From: Trebonia sp964581815
GTDB lineage: Bacteria > Actinomycetota > Actinomycetes > Streptosporangiales > Streptosporangiaceae
Direction of reading: 5' to 3'
DNA length: 64,000 bases
Assembly: GCA_964581815.1 (NCBI GenBank)
Contig: CAZORE010000016.1
Span: 25,132 to 89,131, forward strand
Translations under genes and position numbers: made by a program
The notes under the pieces: model-generated
What the model saw: the letters and a program-made list of their open reading frames with translations, nothing else
Databases searched by the model: none
Told to the model about the DNA's origin: nothing
Shown here: piece after piece, positions 9,131 through 18,055 of the stretch
How the letters are laid out: each line of letters starts with the position of its first letter
Numbering within the stretch: the stretch's first letter is position 1

Positions 9131-10624
9131 GTGAGCAGCGAGTTCAGCGCACAGCAGTACGCCGCGATGGCCCGGCTGGTGCCCGGCAGCCAGCTGGCCG
9201 GGTACGTGATCGAAGAGCAGGTCGGCGCCGGCGGGATGGCCGTGGTCTTCCGCGCCCGCGACTCGGTGCTCGGGCGGCTGGCCGCGCTTAAGGTCCTCTC
9301 CCCTGCCCTGGCCGCCGACCAGGCGTTCCGGGTCAGGTTCCTGCGCGAGTCACGGGCGGTGGCCTCGGTCGAGGAGCCGCACATCATCCCGGTGTACGGG
9401 GCCGGGGATGCCGACGGCGTGCTGTACATCGCCACCAAGTTCGTCTCCGGCGGTGACCTGGCCGACGTGCTGCAGCGGGCCGGCGGAGCGCTCGAGCCCG
9501 CGCGGGTCGCGATGTTCATCGAGCAGGTCGCCGCGGCGCTTGACGCGGCGCACGCCGCGGGCATTGTGCACAGGGACGTCAAGCCGGGCAACGTCCTCGT
9601 CGACGTGGTGCAGGGGCGCGGCGAGCACGCGTACCTGTCGGACTTCGGGCTGAGCAAGCCAGCGATGGCGGCCACCGGGCTGACCGCGACAGGGACGTTC
9701 CTCGGCACGCCGGACTACGCACCGCCTGAGCAGATCAAGGGGCAGCCGGTCGACGGGCGCGGCGACCAGTACTCCCTGGCCTGCATGGCGTTCGCCCTGC
9801 TCACCGGCAACCTGCCGTTTCACCGTCAGGAGACCATGGCGACGCTGTTCGCGCACCTCAACGACCCGGTGCCGCCGTTGTCCAGGTTCCGTGGCGACCT
9901 GCCGCCCGGGACGGACGCGGTGCTCGCCCGCGGGCTCGCGAAGGAGGCCATGGACCGGTACGCGCGGTGCGGTGAGTTCGGGGCGGCGCTTCGGCAGGCG
10001 CTGACCGGCGGGCGGGCCGGCGCGGGCGCGGGCGCGGCGAGCCCGGGCGGGGCCGCGCCGACGCGACTGGAGTCCGCACCGCGGGCGTCGCGGCCGCCGC
10101 AGGTACCGCAGACGGCGGTGTGGCCGGACACGCGGGTGTGGCCGGACGCGCCCGGCGGCGCCCCGCCCGAGACCGAGGTGGCTTCCCTGTCGTCCCCTGC
10201 GCCGTCGGGCGGTTCGCCGTCGCCGCTCGCGCCGTCGTGGCCCTGGCCGACGGCCGGCGCGGACGTCGGGTCCCAGCCGACGCAGACGGCGCAGCCGGCC
10301 ACGGGCGGATCGCAGCCGGCGTGGACGACGCGGCCGCCGGCCGGCGCGAGCACGCCGACGCCGGTACCGCCGGCCGCCGGGACGACGGCGCACGGGACGG
10401 GCGCGCCGCGGGCTGGAGCCGTTTCCGGGTACCCCCCGCGGGCGGCCAGCCCGGTCACGCCCCGGGCGGGCGCCGGCCGGCCCGCCACGAGCCTTCCGCC
10501 GCCCCCGCCGCCCGCGGCGGGCCAGGGCGGCAAGCTGCCGCTTATCAGCAAGTCGGCGGTCATCGCGGCCTTGGCCGCGGCGGCCGTGCTGCTGATCCTG
10601 TTCCTGCTGCACGGGGCCGGATAA
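9131..10624 (+). CDS. Membrane-anchored Ser/Thr protein kinase without an extracellular sensor
   Basis: A Hanks-type kinase domain fills residues 25-290: glycine loop VGAGGMAVVF, catalytic lysine K54 in ALKVLS, HRDVKPGN (H147, D149, K151), DFG-like D171 in LSDFGLS, and GTPDYAPPEQ as the P+1 region. About 170 residues of Pro/Ala/Thr-rich linker follow, then one transmembrane helix (SAVIAALAAAAVLLILFLL) and only four residues beyond it. So, unlike PknB, it has no PASTA or other external domain. The GTG at 9131 has GAGGAGG just upstream. The 497-residue protein probably signals from the inner membrane face; substrates are unknown. Confidence 0.95.
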   Translation: MSSEFSAQQYAAMARLVPGSQLAGYVIEEQVGAGGMAVVFRARDSVLGRLAALKVLSPALAADQAFRVRFLRESRAVASVEEPHIIPVYGAGDADGVLYIATKFVSGGDLADVLQRAGGALEPARVAMFIEQVAAALDAAHAAGIVHRDVKPGNVLVDVVQGRGEHAYLSDFGLSKPAMAATGLTATGTFLGTPDYAPPEQIKGQPVDGRGDQYSLACMAFALLTGNLPFHRQETMATLFAHLNDPVPPLSRFRGDLPPGTDAVLARGLAKEAMDRYARCGEFGAALRQALTGGRAGAGAGAASPGGAAPTRLESAPRASRPPQVPQTAVWPDTRVWPDAPGGAPPETEVASLSSPAPSGGSPSPLAPSWPWPTAGADVGSQPTQTAQPATGGSQPAWTTRPPAGASTPTPVPPAAGTTAHGTGAPRAGAVSGYPPRAASPVTPRAGAGRPATSLPPPPPPAAGQGGKLPLISKSAVIAALAAAAVLLILFLLHGAG

Positions 10625-10855
10625 CCGACGCCGTTTGACGGGCCCGCCGACCACGCCCATCCGGGCGTCGGCCACCCCGCTCCCGCCAGGCGCGCCTGTC
10701 ACGCCTGTCACGCCCCGGATTATTGGGGGCGGTTAGTGCCCGTATTTGGTCGGAACTACTCCCAATGATTTCTCACTGGGACGGGTGACGCGGGCGGGGC
10801 GGATGCGCTGCCGGGTGGGAGGCGCGCGCACAGCGGCGGGCCGACGGCGGCTCGC

Positions 10856-11566
10856 CTAGTCCCAGCAGAGGCAGAACGGCTTGCCTGCCGGGTCGGTGTA
10901 GACCCGCCAGTTCTCGCCGCTGACGTTGAGTGCGGTGGCGCCGAGCCGCAGGACCGCCGCCTCGGCCGCGTCGACGTCGTCGACGGTGACGTCGAGGTGG
11001 ACCTGCTGCGGGTACGCGGGGTCGGGCCAGCGCGGCGCGCGGTAGCCGGTGACCTGCTGGAAGAGCACCGGCTGCGCGCCGTCCTCGCCGATCATCGCCA
11101 CGCCCTCGCCCTGGTAGGTGACGGGCTTGCCGAGGAGCTCCGCGTAGAACGCGCTCAGCTCCCCGGCGTCCGGGCAGTCGAGCATCACGCCCATCAGCGT
11201 GGTCTGCTGCCTCGCCGGGAACAGGCACAGGTCGAACGGGTGCCCGGCCGGGTCGGCCAGCGTGTACCAGGTTTCGTTCCTGCGCAGGAGCTCCGCGCCC
11301 AGCTCAGCCGCCCGCGCCGCGCCGGCGTCCAGGTCAGGCACGCGCAGGTCGAGGTGCGCCTGCTGCGGGTACGCCGGATCGGGCCACCGCGGCGGCACGT
11401 GATCGGGGCTGCGCTGGACGGCGACGCGCCACCCGTCCCCCGTCTCCATGGTGACCCACTCGTCGTCGGCGTCCCGCTCCGTCCAGCCGCCGAGCGCGGT
11501 GTAGAACGCGGCGAGCCGCCTGGCGTCTGGTGCGTCGAGCGCCACCGCGCGCAGTGTGCCGATCAT
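10856..11566 (-). CDS. Tandem VOC (glyoxalase/bleomycin-resistance fold) protein
   Basis: The 236-residue protein contains two VOC domains, about residues 1-118 and 123-236. Each has the same ending, PRWPDPAYPQQ(A/V)HLD followed by a D(L/V)DAA helix and a DPAG(H/K)PF(D/C)LC strand, which shows internal duplication. Such proteins bind or modify small molecules, often with a metal held by His and Glu. A GGAGGAGGTG ribosome site precedes the ATG. There is no informative operon partner; it ends a minus-strand unit. Specific function is unknown. Confidence 0.88.
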   Translation of the reverse strand: MIGTLRAVALDAPDARRLAAFYTALGGWTERDADDEWVTMETGDGWRVAVQRSPDHVPPRWPDPAYPQQAHLDLRVPDLDAGAARAAELGAELLRRNETWYTLADPAGHPFDLCLFPARQQTTLMGVMLDCPDAGELSAFYAELLGKPVTYQGEGVAMIGEDGAQPVLFQQVTGYRAPRWPDPAYPQQVHLDVTVDDVDAAEAAVLRLGATALNVSGENWRVYTDPAGKPFCLCWD

Positions 11567-11614
11567 CGGGCACCTCCTCCTCAGTCACCGCCCATCATGC
11601 CCGACGTCACCGAC

Positions 11615-12520
11615 CTAGAGGGCGCCGTCGCGCCAGGCGGCCCAGGCGGTCGGGTACACCGGCCGGTAGCCGAGTTCCCGGTGCGCGAGACGGGTGTCGG
11701 GGACGCCGAACCAGGGGTCTTCGACGCTTCGGCCGTCCGCGGCTTCGAGGTCGAACGCGCGGCCGGCCAGCGCGAACAGCTCCACCGCCGTGAGCGCCGC
11801 GTCGTCGCCGACGTTGTACACGCGCCCGGCGATGCCCGGGGTCCTGATGGCTCGGATCACGGCTTGGGCCACGTCCGCGTGGTGCACCATCGGCAGGCGC
11901 TGATGCGCCGCCCACTCGGCGGCGCGAGGCAGCCAGTCGACGATGTGCGGGTCGCCTTCGCCGTAGACGAACGCCAGGCGCAGCGTCACCACGTCGAGTC
12001 CGGTCTCCGCCCGCACCTGCGCGATCCGCTCCTCGGCCTCGCGCTTGGTCTGCGCGTACGCATAACCGCCGGTGGCGCGCAGTGCGTCGTCCTCGCGATG
12101 CGGGCGGCCGACGCCAGGACCGTAAACGAGGTTCGTGCTGATCTGCACGAAGCGCCCGACGCCTGCCGCGGCCGACTCGGCGGCCAGGGCGACGGCGGCG
12201 TCCCGGTTCACCGCGTACATGTCGTCCGCCGTCAGGCCCGGCGTCCGGAAGGTCGCCGCGCAGTTAACCACGGCGCTCACGCCGTCCAGCGCGCGCTTGC
12301 GGTCCTCGGTCTCGCGCAGGTCGCCGACCACGGCGTCGGCGCCGAGCGCGGCGAACCGGTCCGCGGCCTCCTGTGTGCGCACCAAGACCAGGATGTGCTC
12401 ATCCGGCTCATGCCAGCCGAGCAAGCGCGGCACGAGGCGGCGGCCGACCTGACCGGTGGCGCCGGTGACGAGGATGGCGGAGCGAGGGTGGGCGGGCGTC
12501 GTGCTCAGGATTGACGGCAT
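11615..12520 (-). CDS. NAD-dependent epimerase/dehydratase (extended SDR)
   Basis: From the ATG at 12520, with GAAGGATCC upstream, the 301-residue product has the Rossmann motif ILVTGATGQVGRRLV, an acidic-patch-like VVGDLRE, and a YxxxK catalytic pair in GYAYAQTKREAEE. VYNVGDD near the C-terminus is typical of the extended SDR family. These enzymes act on nucleotide sugars or small ketones/alcohols. It is transcribed away from an HTH regulator, with a palindrome between them, an arrangement usual for a regulator and its single target. Substrate unknown. Confidence 0.9.
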   Translation of the reverse strand: MPSILSTTPAHPRSAILVTGATGQVGRRLVPRLLGWHEPDEHILVLVRTQEAADRFAALGADAVVGDLRETEDRKRALDGVSAVVNCAATFRTPGLTADDMYAVNRDAAVALAAESAAAGVGRFVQISTNLVYGPGVGRPHREDDALRATGGYAYAQTKREAEERIAQVRAETGLDVVTLRLAFVYGEGDPHIVDWLPRAAEWAAHQRLPMVHHADVAQAVIRAIRTPGIAGRVYNVGDDAALTAVELFALAGRAFDLEAADGRSVEDPWFGVPDTRLAHRELGYRPVYPTAWAAWRDGAL

Positions 12521-12630
12521 GAGGGATCCTTCAGGCTGAGGTTGTTCGGAAGCTCGCGGCGGGCCGCGGGCGGTCGGTGATCTCCACCTTGTCGCGGCCG
12601 GGCCCGGGGTTGCAGAGACCGGCTTAGCCT

Positions 12631-12645
12631 GGGACCGGCGGTCCC
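12631..12645. promoter_or_regulatory. Palindrome between SDR gene and its divergent regulator
   Basis: GGGACC-GGC-GGTCCC is a perfect inverted repeat, 38 bases before the HTH gene start and 111 before the SDR start. It is a plausible binding site for the neighbouring HTH regulator, by position only. Confidence 0.42.
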
Positions 12646-12682
12646 TGGCTGCCCCCCGGCGATCCGGGCGAGAATAGGTGGC

Positions 12683-13543
12683 ATGAGCCAGATCGACCGC
12701 ACGGAGCTCGCCGACTTCCTGCGGCGCAGCCGGGAGCGACTGGATCCCGGGTCGCTCGGGTTCCAGTCGCGCAGCCGCACGCGAACGCCGGGGCTGCGGC
12801 GGGAGGACGTGGCCCAGCAGGCGGGCATCTCGGTGGACTACTACACCCGTCTTGAGCAGTCCCGCGGCGCGCATCCCTCGGCGCAGGTCGTGGGCGCGCT
12901 CGCGCGAGCGCTGCGGCTGACCGACGACGAGTGCGACTACCTGCACCGGCTGGCCGGGCACCCGACCAGGAACCGGGACGCATCGAGCGAGCACGTGCGT
13001 CCCGGGCTGCTGCTCGTGCTCGACCGGCTAGTTGACGCCCCGGCGCAGGTCGTCAGCGACATCGGGCAGGTGCTCGCGCGCAACGCGATGGCCGAGGCGC
13101 TGTTCGGGGCGCCCGCACGGCCGGGGCGGGCGGGGAATATCAACTGGCTCGCCTTCACCAGCGCCGAGCACCGGGCGCTGGTGCCGCCCGAGGACCGGCC
13201 GCGGATCGTGGCCAACCACGTGGCGAACCTGCGCGCCGTCCACGCCAGGCGCCCGGGCGACCCGGAGCTCAACGCCCTGATCTCCGACCTCTCGGCGGTG
13301 AGCGAGGAGTTCCGTGAACTGTGGCAGCAGCACGACGTGGCCGTGCTGCGCGGCACGCACAAGACGATCGTTCACCCGACGGTCGGGCGGATCGAGCTCG
13401 AGTGCGAGTCGCTGCTGACCGGCTCGGGCGACCAGACGCTCGTCCTGTTCACCGCGCGGCCGGGCACCGAGTCGGTGGAGCAACTGGCCCTGCTGCGGGT
13501 GCTCGGGAGAGAGAGCTTCGCGGACACTGTACGGCGCGGGTAG
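12683..13543 (+). CDS. XRE/HTH regulator with MmyB-like ligand-binding domain
   Basis: The 286-residue protein has an N-terminal helix-turn-helix (TPGLRREDVAQQAGISVDYYTRLEQSRGAHPS) and a C-terminal PAS-like MmyB domain (DAPAQVVSDIGQVLARNAMAEALFG... and HPTVGRIELECESLL). Proteins of this architecture are common in actinomycetes and often control one adjacent oxidoreductase. Here that is the divergent SDR gene 162 bases away. The ligand is not predictable from sequence. Confidence 0.93.
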   Translation: MSQIDRTELADFLRRSRERLDPGSLGFQSRSRTRTPGLRREDVAQQAGISVDYYTRLEQSRGAHPSAQVVGALARALRLTDDECDYLHRLAGHPTRNRDASSEHVRPGLLLVLDRLVDAPAQVVSDIGQVLARNAMAEALFGAPARPGRAGNINWLAFTSAEHRALVPPEDRPRIVANHVANLRAVHARRPGDPELNALISDLSAVSEEFRELWQQHDVAVLRGTHKTIVHPTVGRIELECESLLTGSGDQTLVLFTARPGTESVEQLALLRVLGRESFADTVRRG

Positions 13544-13588
13544 TGGCGGGCCACCCGTTGAACGGCTTCCGTACGGGGAAGACCCGCC

Positions 13589-14296
13589 CTAGTAGCGGAT
13601 CACGCCCCGGATGTTCCGGCCGTCGCGCATGTCCTGGTAGCCCTCGTTGATCTGGTCCAGGCTGTAAGTCCTGGTGATCAGCTCCTCCAGCTTGAGGTTG
13701 CCCGCCTCGTACAGGGCGAGCAGCCGCGGTATGTCATAGGGCGGGTTGGCCGAACCGAAGATCGTGCCGACCAGCTGCTTGTTCATCAGGGTGAGGTCGG
13801 CCAGGCTGAGCGTGACGTCGGTGGCGTACATGTTGGCGACCGCGGTGACGACGGCGCGGCCCCCCTTGCGGACCATGGCCATCATCGGGGCGATCATGGC
13901 GCCGTCGGCGAGACCGACGGTGAGGATGACCCGGTCGGCGTTGCGGCCCCAGGTGATCTCGCTGACCAGGCCGATCGCCTCGCCGATGCTCGCGGCGGTG
14001 TGCGTGGCGCCGAAGGCGAGGGCCTGCTCCCGCTTGAACGCGACGGTGTCCACCGCGACGACCTGCCTGGCGCCCGCCGCGGCCGCGCCCGGCACCGCGT
14101 TCATGCCGACTCCGCCGGTGCCGATCACCACCACGGTGTCACCCGGACGCACCTGCGCCGCGTAGACGGCCGACCCCCAGCCGGTGGTCACGCCGCAGGC
14201 CACCAGCGCGGCCGGCTCAAGGGGTAGGTGACGGGGGATCTTGACCAGCGATGAGCCGCCGGCCGGGTGCGCGGAAGGACCGGCGGGGCGGCATTG
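13589..14296 (-). pseudogene. 5'-truncated NDMA-dependent (zinc) alcohol dehydrogenase relic
   Basis: The frame encodes only the C-terminal part of a class III-like alcohol dehydrogenase of the NDMA-dependent type: SSLVKIPRHLPLEPAALVAC, then GVTTGWGSAVYAAQVRPGDT, the NAD motif GTGGVGMNAV, and the usual ending QINEGYQDMRDGRNIRGVI. Reading upstream in frame from the first candidate start (GTG at 14203) gives recognisable family sequence back to about 14257, then unrelated sequence and a stop at 14297-14299. The N-terminal catalytic domain with the zinc ligands (roughly 150 residues) is missing, and the gpx gene starts 54 bases beyond. It should be inactive even if translated. Confidence 0.82.
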
Positions 14297-14349
14297 TTAA
14301 CCTGACATCTCGGTCAAATCGGGTATCGCGTGAATATTCAGGAGGTCGC

Positions 14350-14886
14350 ATGACGAGCACACATGACTTCACCGCCACCGCCCCCGACGGCCGTGAGGTC
14401 CCCTTGCGTGACTACGCGGGCAAGGTGCTGCTCATCGTCAACGTGGCGAGCAAGTGCGGTCTCACGCCGCAGTACGAGGGACTGGAATCGCTCTACCGGG
14501 CCGAGCGGGACCGCGGCCTTGAGATCCTCGGCTTCCCCTGCAACCAGTTCAAGGAGCAGGAGCCAGGCACCGACGCGGAGATCCAGGACTTCTGCAAGAC
14601 CACCTATGACGTCACCTTCCCCGTGTTCTCGAAGATCGAGGTCAACGGGCCTGACGCCGACCCGCTCTACCAGTACCTGCGCGCCGAGGCGCCCGGCGAC
14701 TTCGGCCCGGAGTACGGCAAGTTCTACGAGATCATCTCGCAGATCCGGCCCGGTGCGGACGGCACCGACGAGGTCAAGTGGAACTTCACCAAGTTCCTCG
14801 TCGGGCGCGACGGCGCCGTCATCAAGCGCTACGAGCCGCCGGTGCCGCCCGCCGACGTTCGCGCCGACCTGGAGAACTACCTCTAA
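14350..14886 (+). CDS. Glutathione-peroxidase-family thiol peroxidase (Cys type)
   Basis: The 178-residue protein has all three GPx motifs: NVASKCGLTPQYEGLESLY with peroxidatic C36, GFPCNQFKEQEPG with the catalytic Gln, and VKWNFTKFLVGRDG with Trp and Asn. Cysteine replaces selenocysteine, so it probably works as a thioredoxin-dependent peroxidase on hydrogen or lipid peroxides in the cytoplasm. CAGGAGGTCGC precedes the ATG at 14350; the frame is open further upstream but without this signal. It is transcribed alone, divergent from the truncated dehydrogenase. Confidence 0.96.
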   Translation: MTSTHDFTATAPDGREVPLRDYAGKVLLIVNVASKCGLTPQYEGLESLYRAERDRGLEILGFPCNQFKEQEPGTDAEIQDFCKTTYDVTFPVFSKIEVNGPDADPLYQYLRAEAPGDFGPEYGKFYEIISQIRPGADGTDEVKWNFTKFLVGRDGAVIKRYEPPVPPADVRADLENYL

Positions 14887-14966
14887 CACCTGCCGCGAGG
14901 CGGCCGGGAAGCGCCGCGAGGCGCTGGGAAGCGCTGGGAAGCGCCTTTAGCGAAACTCCGTCCGGA

Positions 14967-15770
14967 TCAGTCAAGCCGGCCGTCCGCGGTGTGCCCACCG
15001 GGCGGGCCTTCCCCGCCCCTGGGCAGCCCCAGCTCGTGCAGGATCAGGTGCGGCGCGGTCTCCAGGCCGGGCAGGTGGTCGAGGACCAGCTGCTGGCGCG
15101 GGGTGAGCTGGTGGACGACGACCATCCAGTCCGTCTTGACGACCAGCACCGCGCCCACCCTGATGATGGCGTCCTTGGTGGGCTGCAGAGCGGTGATCAC
15201 CGGGCTGAGGTTCTGCAGCAGCATGGCGGTGACCTCGGCGTCCGGCCGCCGGGCGAGCCGCGTGTCGGCGGCGTGCACCGCGGTCGCCAGCACCTCCTCC
15301 CCCGCGGGGGTGCGCAGGACCGCGCGGAGCCGGCGGAACCACGAGCCGGTGACCGGCGGCTGCCGGCTGGCGATCACCAGGCCGGCCGACTCGGCGAGAT
15401 CGGTCACCGCACGTTCCACGGTGTCATGGATCGCGTCGTCGGTCAGGTAGATCGCCATTGGGACGAACTGCGCTCCTGCCTGATCAGGGGCGGTGAGGTC
15501 CTCGAGGATGCGGGCCGCCGCGGCGAGCCGTGAGCGCACCGCGTCCGGGGCCGGGACCCGGGTCTCCAGGACTCCGGCCGGACCGCGCACCGGGGCGAAC
15601 AGCTCAAGGGTGTACACCGCCTCCCGCAGTGCCTCATCGTCGCCGAGCGCGATCGCCGTGGTCAGCGTGGCCGCCGTGTTGCCGATGTCGGCCCAGCGCG
15701 CGGGCGTGGCCGACCATTCCATGGCGTCGCGCACCATGAGCAGCGCCGCCGCATCGTCTCCGGAACTCAT
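14967..15770 (-). CDS. CATRA-associated-like protein with an additional conserved C-terminal domain
   Basis: This 267-residue protein ends the eleven-gene minus-strand run. Residues about 10-60 (VRDAMEWSATPARWADIG, then ALREAVYTLELFAPVR) match the pattern of the 121-residue protein at 33367 (LRDVLCWNLQPRRWDRV, then ALRDVTETLELYSPVR), so both carry the small CATRA-associated module. The rest (from about FVPMAIYLTDDAIHDTVE to LVLDHLPGLETAPHLIL) is a separate domain with SWFRRLRAVL, LLQNLSPVITALQPTKDAII and VKTDWMVVVHQLT. I do not know a function for it. No enzyme motif is visible. It starts 51 bases after the vWA gene. Confidence 0.78.
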   Translation of the reverse strand: MSSGDDAAALLMVRDAMEWSATPARWADIGNTAATLTTAIALGDDEALREAVYTLELFAPVRGPAGVLETRVPAPDAVRSRLAAAARILEDLTAPDQAGAQFVPMAIYLTDDAIHDTVERAVTDLAESAGLVIASRQPPVTGSWFRRLRAVLRTPAGEEVLATAVHAADTRLARRPDAEVTAMLLQNLSPVITALQPTKDAIIRVGAVLVVKTDWMVVVHQLTPRQQLVLDHLPGLETAPHLILHELGLPRGGEGPPGGHTADGRLD

Positions 15771-15820
15771 GGGCCGTTCTCGCTCCTTTGCTCACCGCCT
15801 GTTGTGCGTGCCGTACCCGG

Positions 15821-16459
15821 CTAGCGCCGGCGCCTGCCGGTAACGGGCTTGAGGCTCGCGGCCATCGCGGCGATGCCCGCGGCGAGGTCATCGACCCCGC
15901 TGACCGTCACGCTCGGCAGGTCCTCGCTGGACACCATGGCGAATTCCTTGGCGGCGGCGCCCCCAAGGCCACGGGTGACGAACCTGATGTCCTCCGCCTT
16001 CATCTGGGCGACCTTGGCGAGTACCCGTTCCCTTGGCCCCAGGTCGCCGTCGCCGAAGATCGCCACCACCCGGTCCCGGCCGCCGTCCTTGAACTGGTCG
16101 AGGATCTGGTGGCACTTCTCAAGCGGGCGGAGCAGGCTGGTGCCCCCGCTCGCGCGGTTGGTCCGGTCGAGCAGCCGCCTGGCCGCCTGGCCGTCTTCCG
16201 TCGGCTCGGCGAGGGCGGCCACGTCGGTGTTCCACAGCAGCACGCCGACCCGGTAGCGCGCCTCGACGGCTTCGTCGACGAATGTCCGTGCGCCGCGCAC
16301 CGCCTCGAGGATGGGCTTGCCGTCCATCGAGCCGCTGACGTCGATGCAGAGCATCACGGTGCCGCCGCCGAAGCGGTCCTGCAGTGCGCGCAGGTGGCGT
16401 CCCGGCGGGATCTGGGTCAGTCCCGACGAGCTGAACGGTCGCCGGATCCAGTCAGCCAT
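15821..16459 (-). CDS. von Willebrand factor A domain protein
   Basis: The 212-residue protein is essentially one vWA domain with a MIDAS metal site (DxSxS: D40, S42, S44 in CIDVSGSMDG), a threonine in RASGGTSLL and an aspartate in FGDGD. vWA proteins bind partners through a divalent metal and often work with AAA or other NTPases. Here it lies 12 bases after an Hsp70 gene (AAGGGAG ribosome site) within the GTPase/Hsp70 run, so it is likely a scaffold of that complex. No signal peptide is present, so it should be cytoplasmic. Confidence 0.9.
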   Translation of the reverse strand: MADWIRRPFSSSGLTQIPPGRHLRALQDRFGGGTVMLCIDVSGSMDGKPILEAVRGARTFVDEAVEARYRVGVLLWNTDVAALAEPTEDGQAARRLLDRTNRASGGTSLLRPLEKCHQILDQFKDGGRDRVVAIFGDGDLGPRERVLAKVAQMKAEDIRFVTRGLGGAAAKEFAMVSSEDLPSVTVSGVDDLAAGIAAMAASLKPVTGRRRR

Positions 16460-16471
16460 CAGTCACTCCCT

Positions 16472-18055
16472 TCATCCGCGCACCATGGTGCGGCCCACCA
16501 TGGTGGTGAGCCGTTCGGTCTCCGCGTTGTCGATCACGCCCTCGACGAACGCCTGCAGGAGCAGCTCGCGGCCGGACCGCGGCTCATGCGCGATCACCGT
16601 CAGGCGCCCGTCCACCGCGATCCTCATGGTGAGCCTGACCACCGATCCGGCGGGCAGCTGGCCGAGCCCGGTGAGCTCACCGTCGAGCACCCGCCGGTTG
16701 TGCTCAACCTCGGCGGACGGCACCGGCCCCGCCTGCTCGTACACCTGGATCCGGACCGAGTCCTGGTCGGGCAGGATGGTGCCGAACCCGCTTTCCACCT
16801 TGGTGACCGGCAGCTGCGTGTTGGCCGGGACCAGGTGCGCCACGTAGCTCCGCTCCCCGCGCGGGTCGTTGCTGTCCTCGATGAGGATGCCGATGGCGCG
16901 CGGCGCGACGGGGGCGACCTGTCCCGGGCACAGCGCCTGTCCCCCCGGGCCGCGGTGCGCCACGGCGAGCGCGGAGAACTGCGCGGAGCCGACCAGGTGG
17001 TGCGCCCGCAGCGCGGCGCCCTTGGCGACGGCGAGGTCGGGCTCGACCAGCCGGGGCTCCTGGCCGAGCAGCCCGGTGAGCCGCGCGGACAGCGCCGGGA
17101 TCCGGCTCGACCCGCCGACCATGATCACCTCGTCGATGCTCCCCGCGCCGAGCCGCGCGGTCGCCAGCACCCGGCGGATGATCTCGTCCGTCGTGGCGTA
17201 CAGGTCGGCGCAGGCGGCGTCCAGGTCCTCGCGGGTCAGCGCCACCGTGGCGTGCCCGGCCGGGGTGGCCACCTGGAGCTGCCGGCCGGGGCTGGCGCTC
17301 AGCTCCTTCTTGACCGTCTCCGCCTGCAGTGCGAGGGCACCGAACAGCGCCGGATCGTCGATGAGCCCGGCAAGCTCGTTAGCGCTGACCACTTCGCCGA
17401 GGCGTTCCGTGATCACGTCCAGCAGCCGGCCGTCCACGTCGGCGCCGCCGAGCTCGTGGTGCCCGTCGGTGGCGAGCACCTGGACCACGCCCGACCTGAT
17501 CCGCAGCACGGTGGTGTCGAACGTACCGCCGCCCAGGTCATAGACCAGCAGCGTCCGGTCGCCCGCGGTCAGCCCGTAGTGCGTCGCCGCGGCGACCGGC
17601 TCGTCGAGCAGCTCAAGCACGTCGAGTCCGGCGATCAGGCCCGCCTGATGCGTCGCCTCGCGTTCCCTGGTGCCGAAGTACGCCGGGACCGTGATGACCG
17701 CGCGGACCTTCCGGTGTTCCGCGGGCCAGGCGTCCGGCACGGCCAGGCCGGCCAGGTGGCGGAGGATCAGCGCGGAGACTGACTCGGGCGTATGGTCCTG
17801 GCCGCGGACGTGCAGCGGGAAATCGTTGCCCATGGCCCGTTTGACGAGCCGGACGCCGTTGTCCGGGTCGGCGGCGCTCGCCCGGATCGCCGCCGAACCG
17901 ACCAGGACCGAGCCGTCCGGTTCGAAGTAGACCACCGACGGGGTGATCTCGGCACCGCTCGGGCTCGGCAGGATGATCACCTGGCCGCCCTGGTCGACGG
18001 TGGCGACGACGGAGTTGGTCGTGCCCAGGTCGATCCCGACGATGCTCGCGTCCAT
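16472..18055 (-). CDS. Hsp70 (DnaK-like) chaperone, island copy 2, apparently lidless
   Basis: The 527-residue protein has a complete actin-like ATPase domain: VGIDLGTTNSVVA (phosphate 1), VYDLGGGTFDTTVLRI (phosphate 2), VIMVGGSSRIPAL (adenosine) and LDLLDEPVAAATHYG-type connecting helix. A beta-type substrate domain follows (HLVPANTQLPVTK, then RLTMRIAVDGRLTVIAHEP). Only about 30 residues remain after it, whereas DnaK has about 100 for its helical lid, so substrate release is probably fast or partner-controlled. Its start overlaps the stop of a 48-residue membrane peptide gene by one base (TGATG). It is dedicated to the island rather than general folding, by context. Confidence 0.95.
   Translation of the reverse strand: MDASIVGIDLGTTNSVVATVDQGGQVIILPSPSGAEITPSVVYFEPDGSVLVGSAAIRASAADPDNGVRLVKRAMGNDFPLHVRGQDHTPESVSALILRHLAGLAVPDAWPAEHRKVRAVITVPAYFGTREREATHQAGLIAGLDVLELLDEPVAAATHYGLTAGDRTLLVYDLGGGTFDTTVLRIRSGVVQVLATDGHHELGGADVDGRLLDVITERLGEVVSANELAGLIDDPALFGALALQAETVKKELSASPGRQLQVATPAGHATVALTREDLDAACADLYATTDEIIRRVLATARLGAGSIDEVIMVGGSSRIPALSARLTGLLGQEPRLVEPDLAVAKGAALRAHHLVGSAQFSALAVAHRGPGGQALCPGQVAPVAPRAIGILIEDSNDPRGERSYVAHLVPANTQLPVTKVESGFGTILPDQDSVRIQVYEQAGPVPSAEVEHNRRVLDGELTGLGQLPAGSVVRLTMRIAVDGRLTVIAHEPRSGRELLLQAFVEGVIDNAETERLTTMVGRTMVRG

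Noticed and set aside
13589..14203. Intact short alcohol dehydrogenase starting at GTG 14203
   Set aside because: Family sequence continues upstream of that codon before breaking off, and the zinc-binding catalytic domain is absent, so a relic is the better reading.
14894..14945. Short direct repeats GCTGGGAAGC after gpx as a mobile-element end
   Set aside because: Only two adjacent 10-base copies in GC-rich sequence, with no transposase, target duplication or inverted ends nearby.
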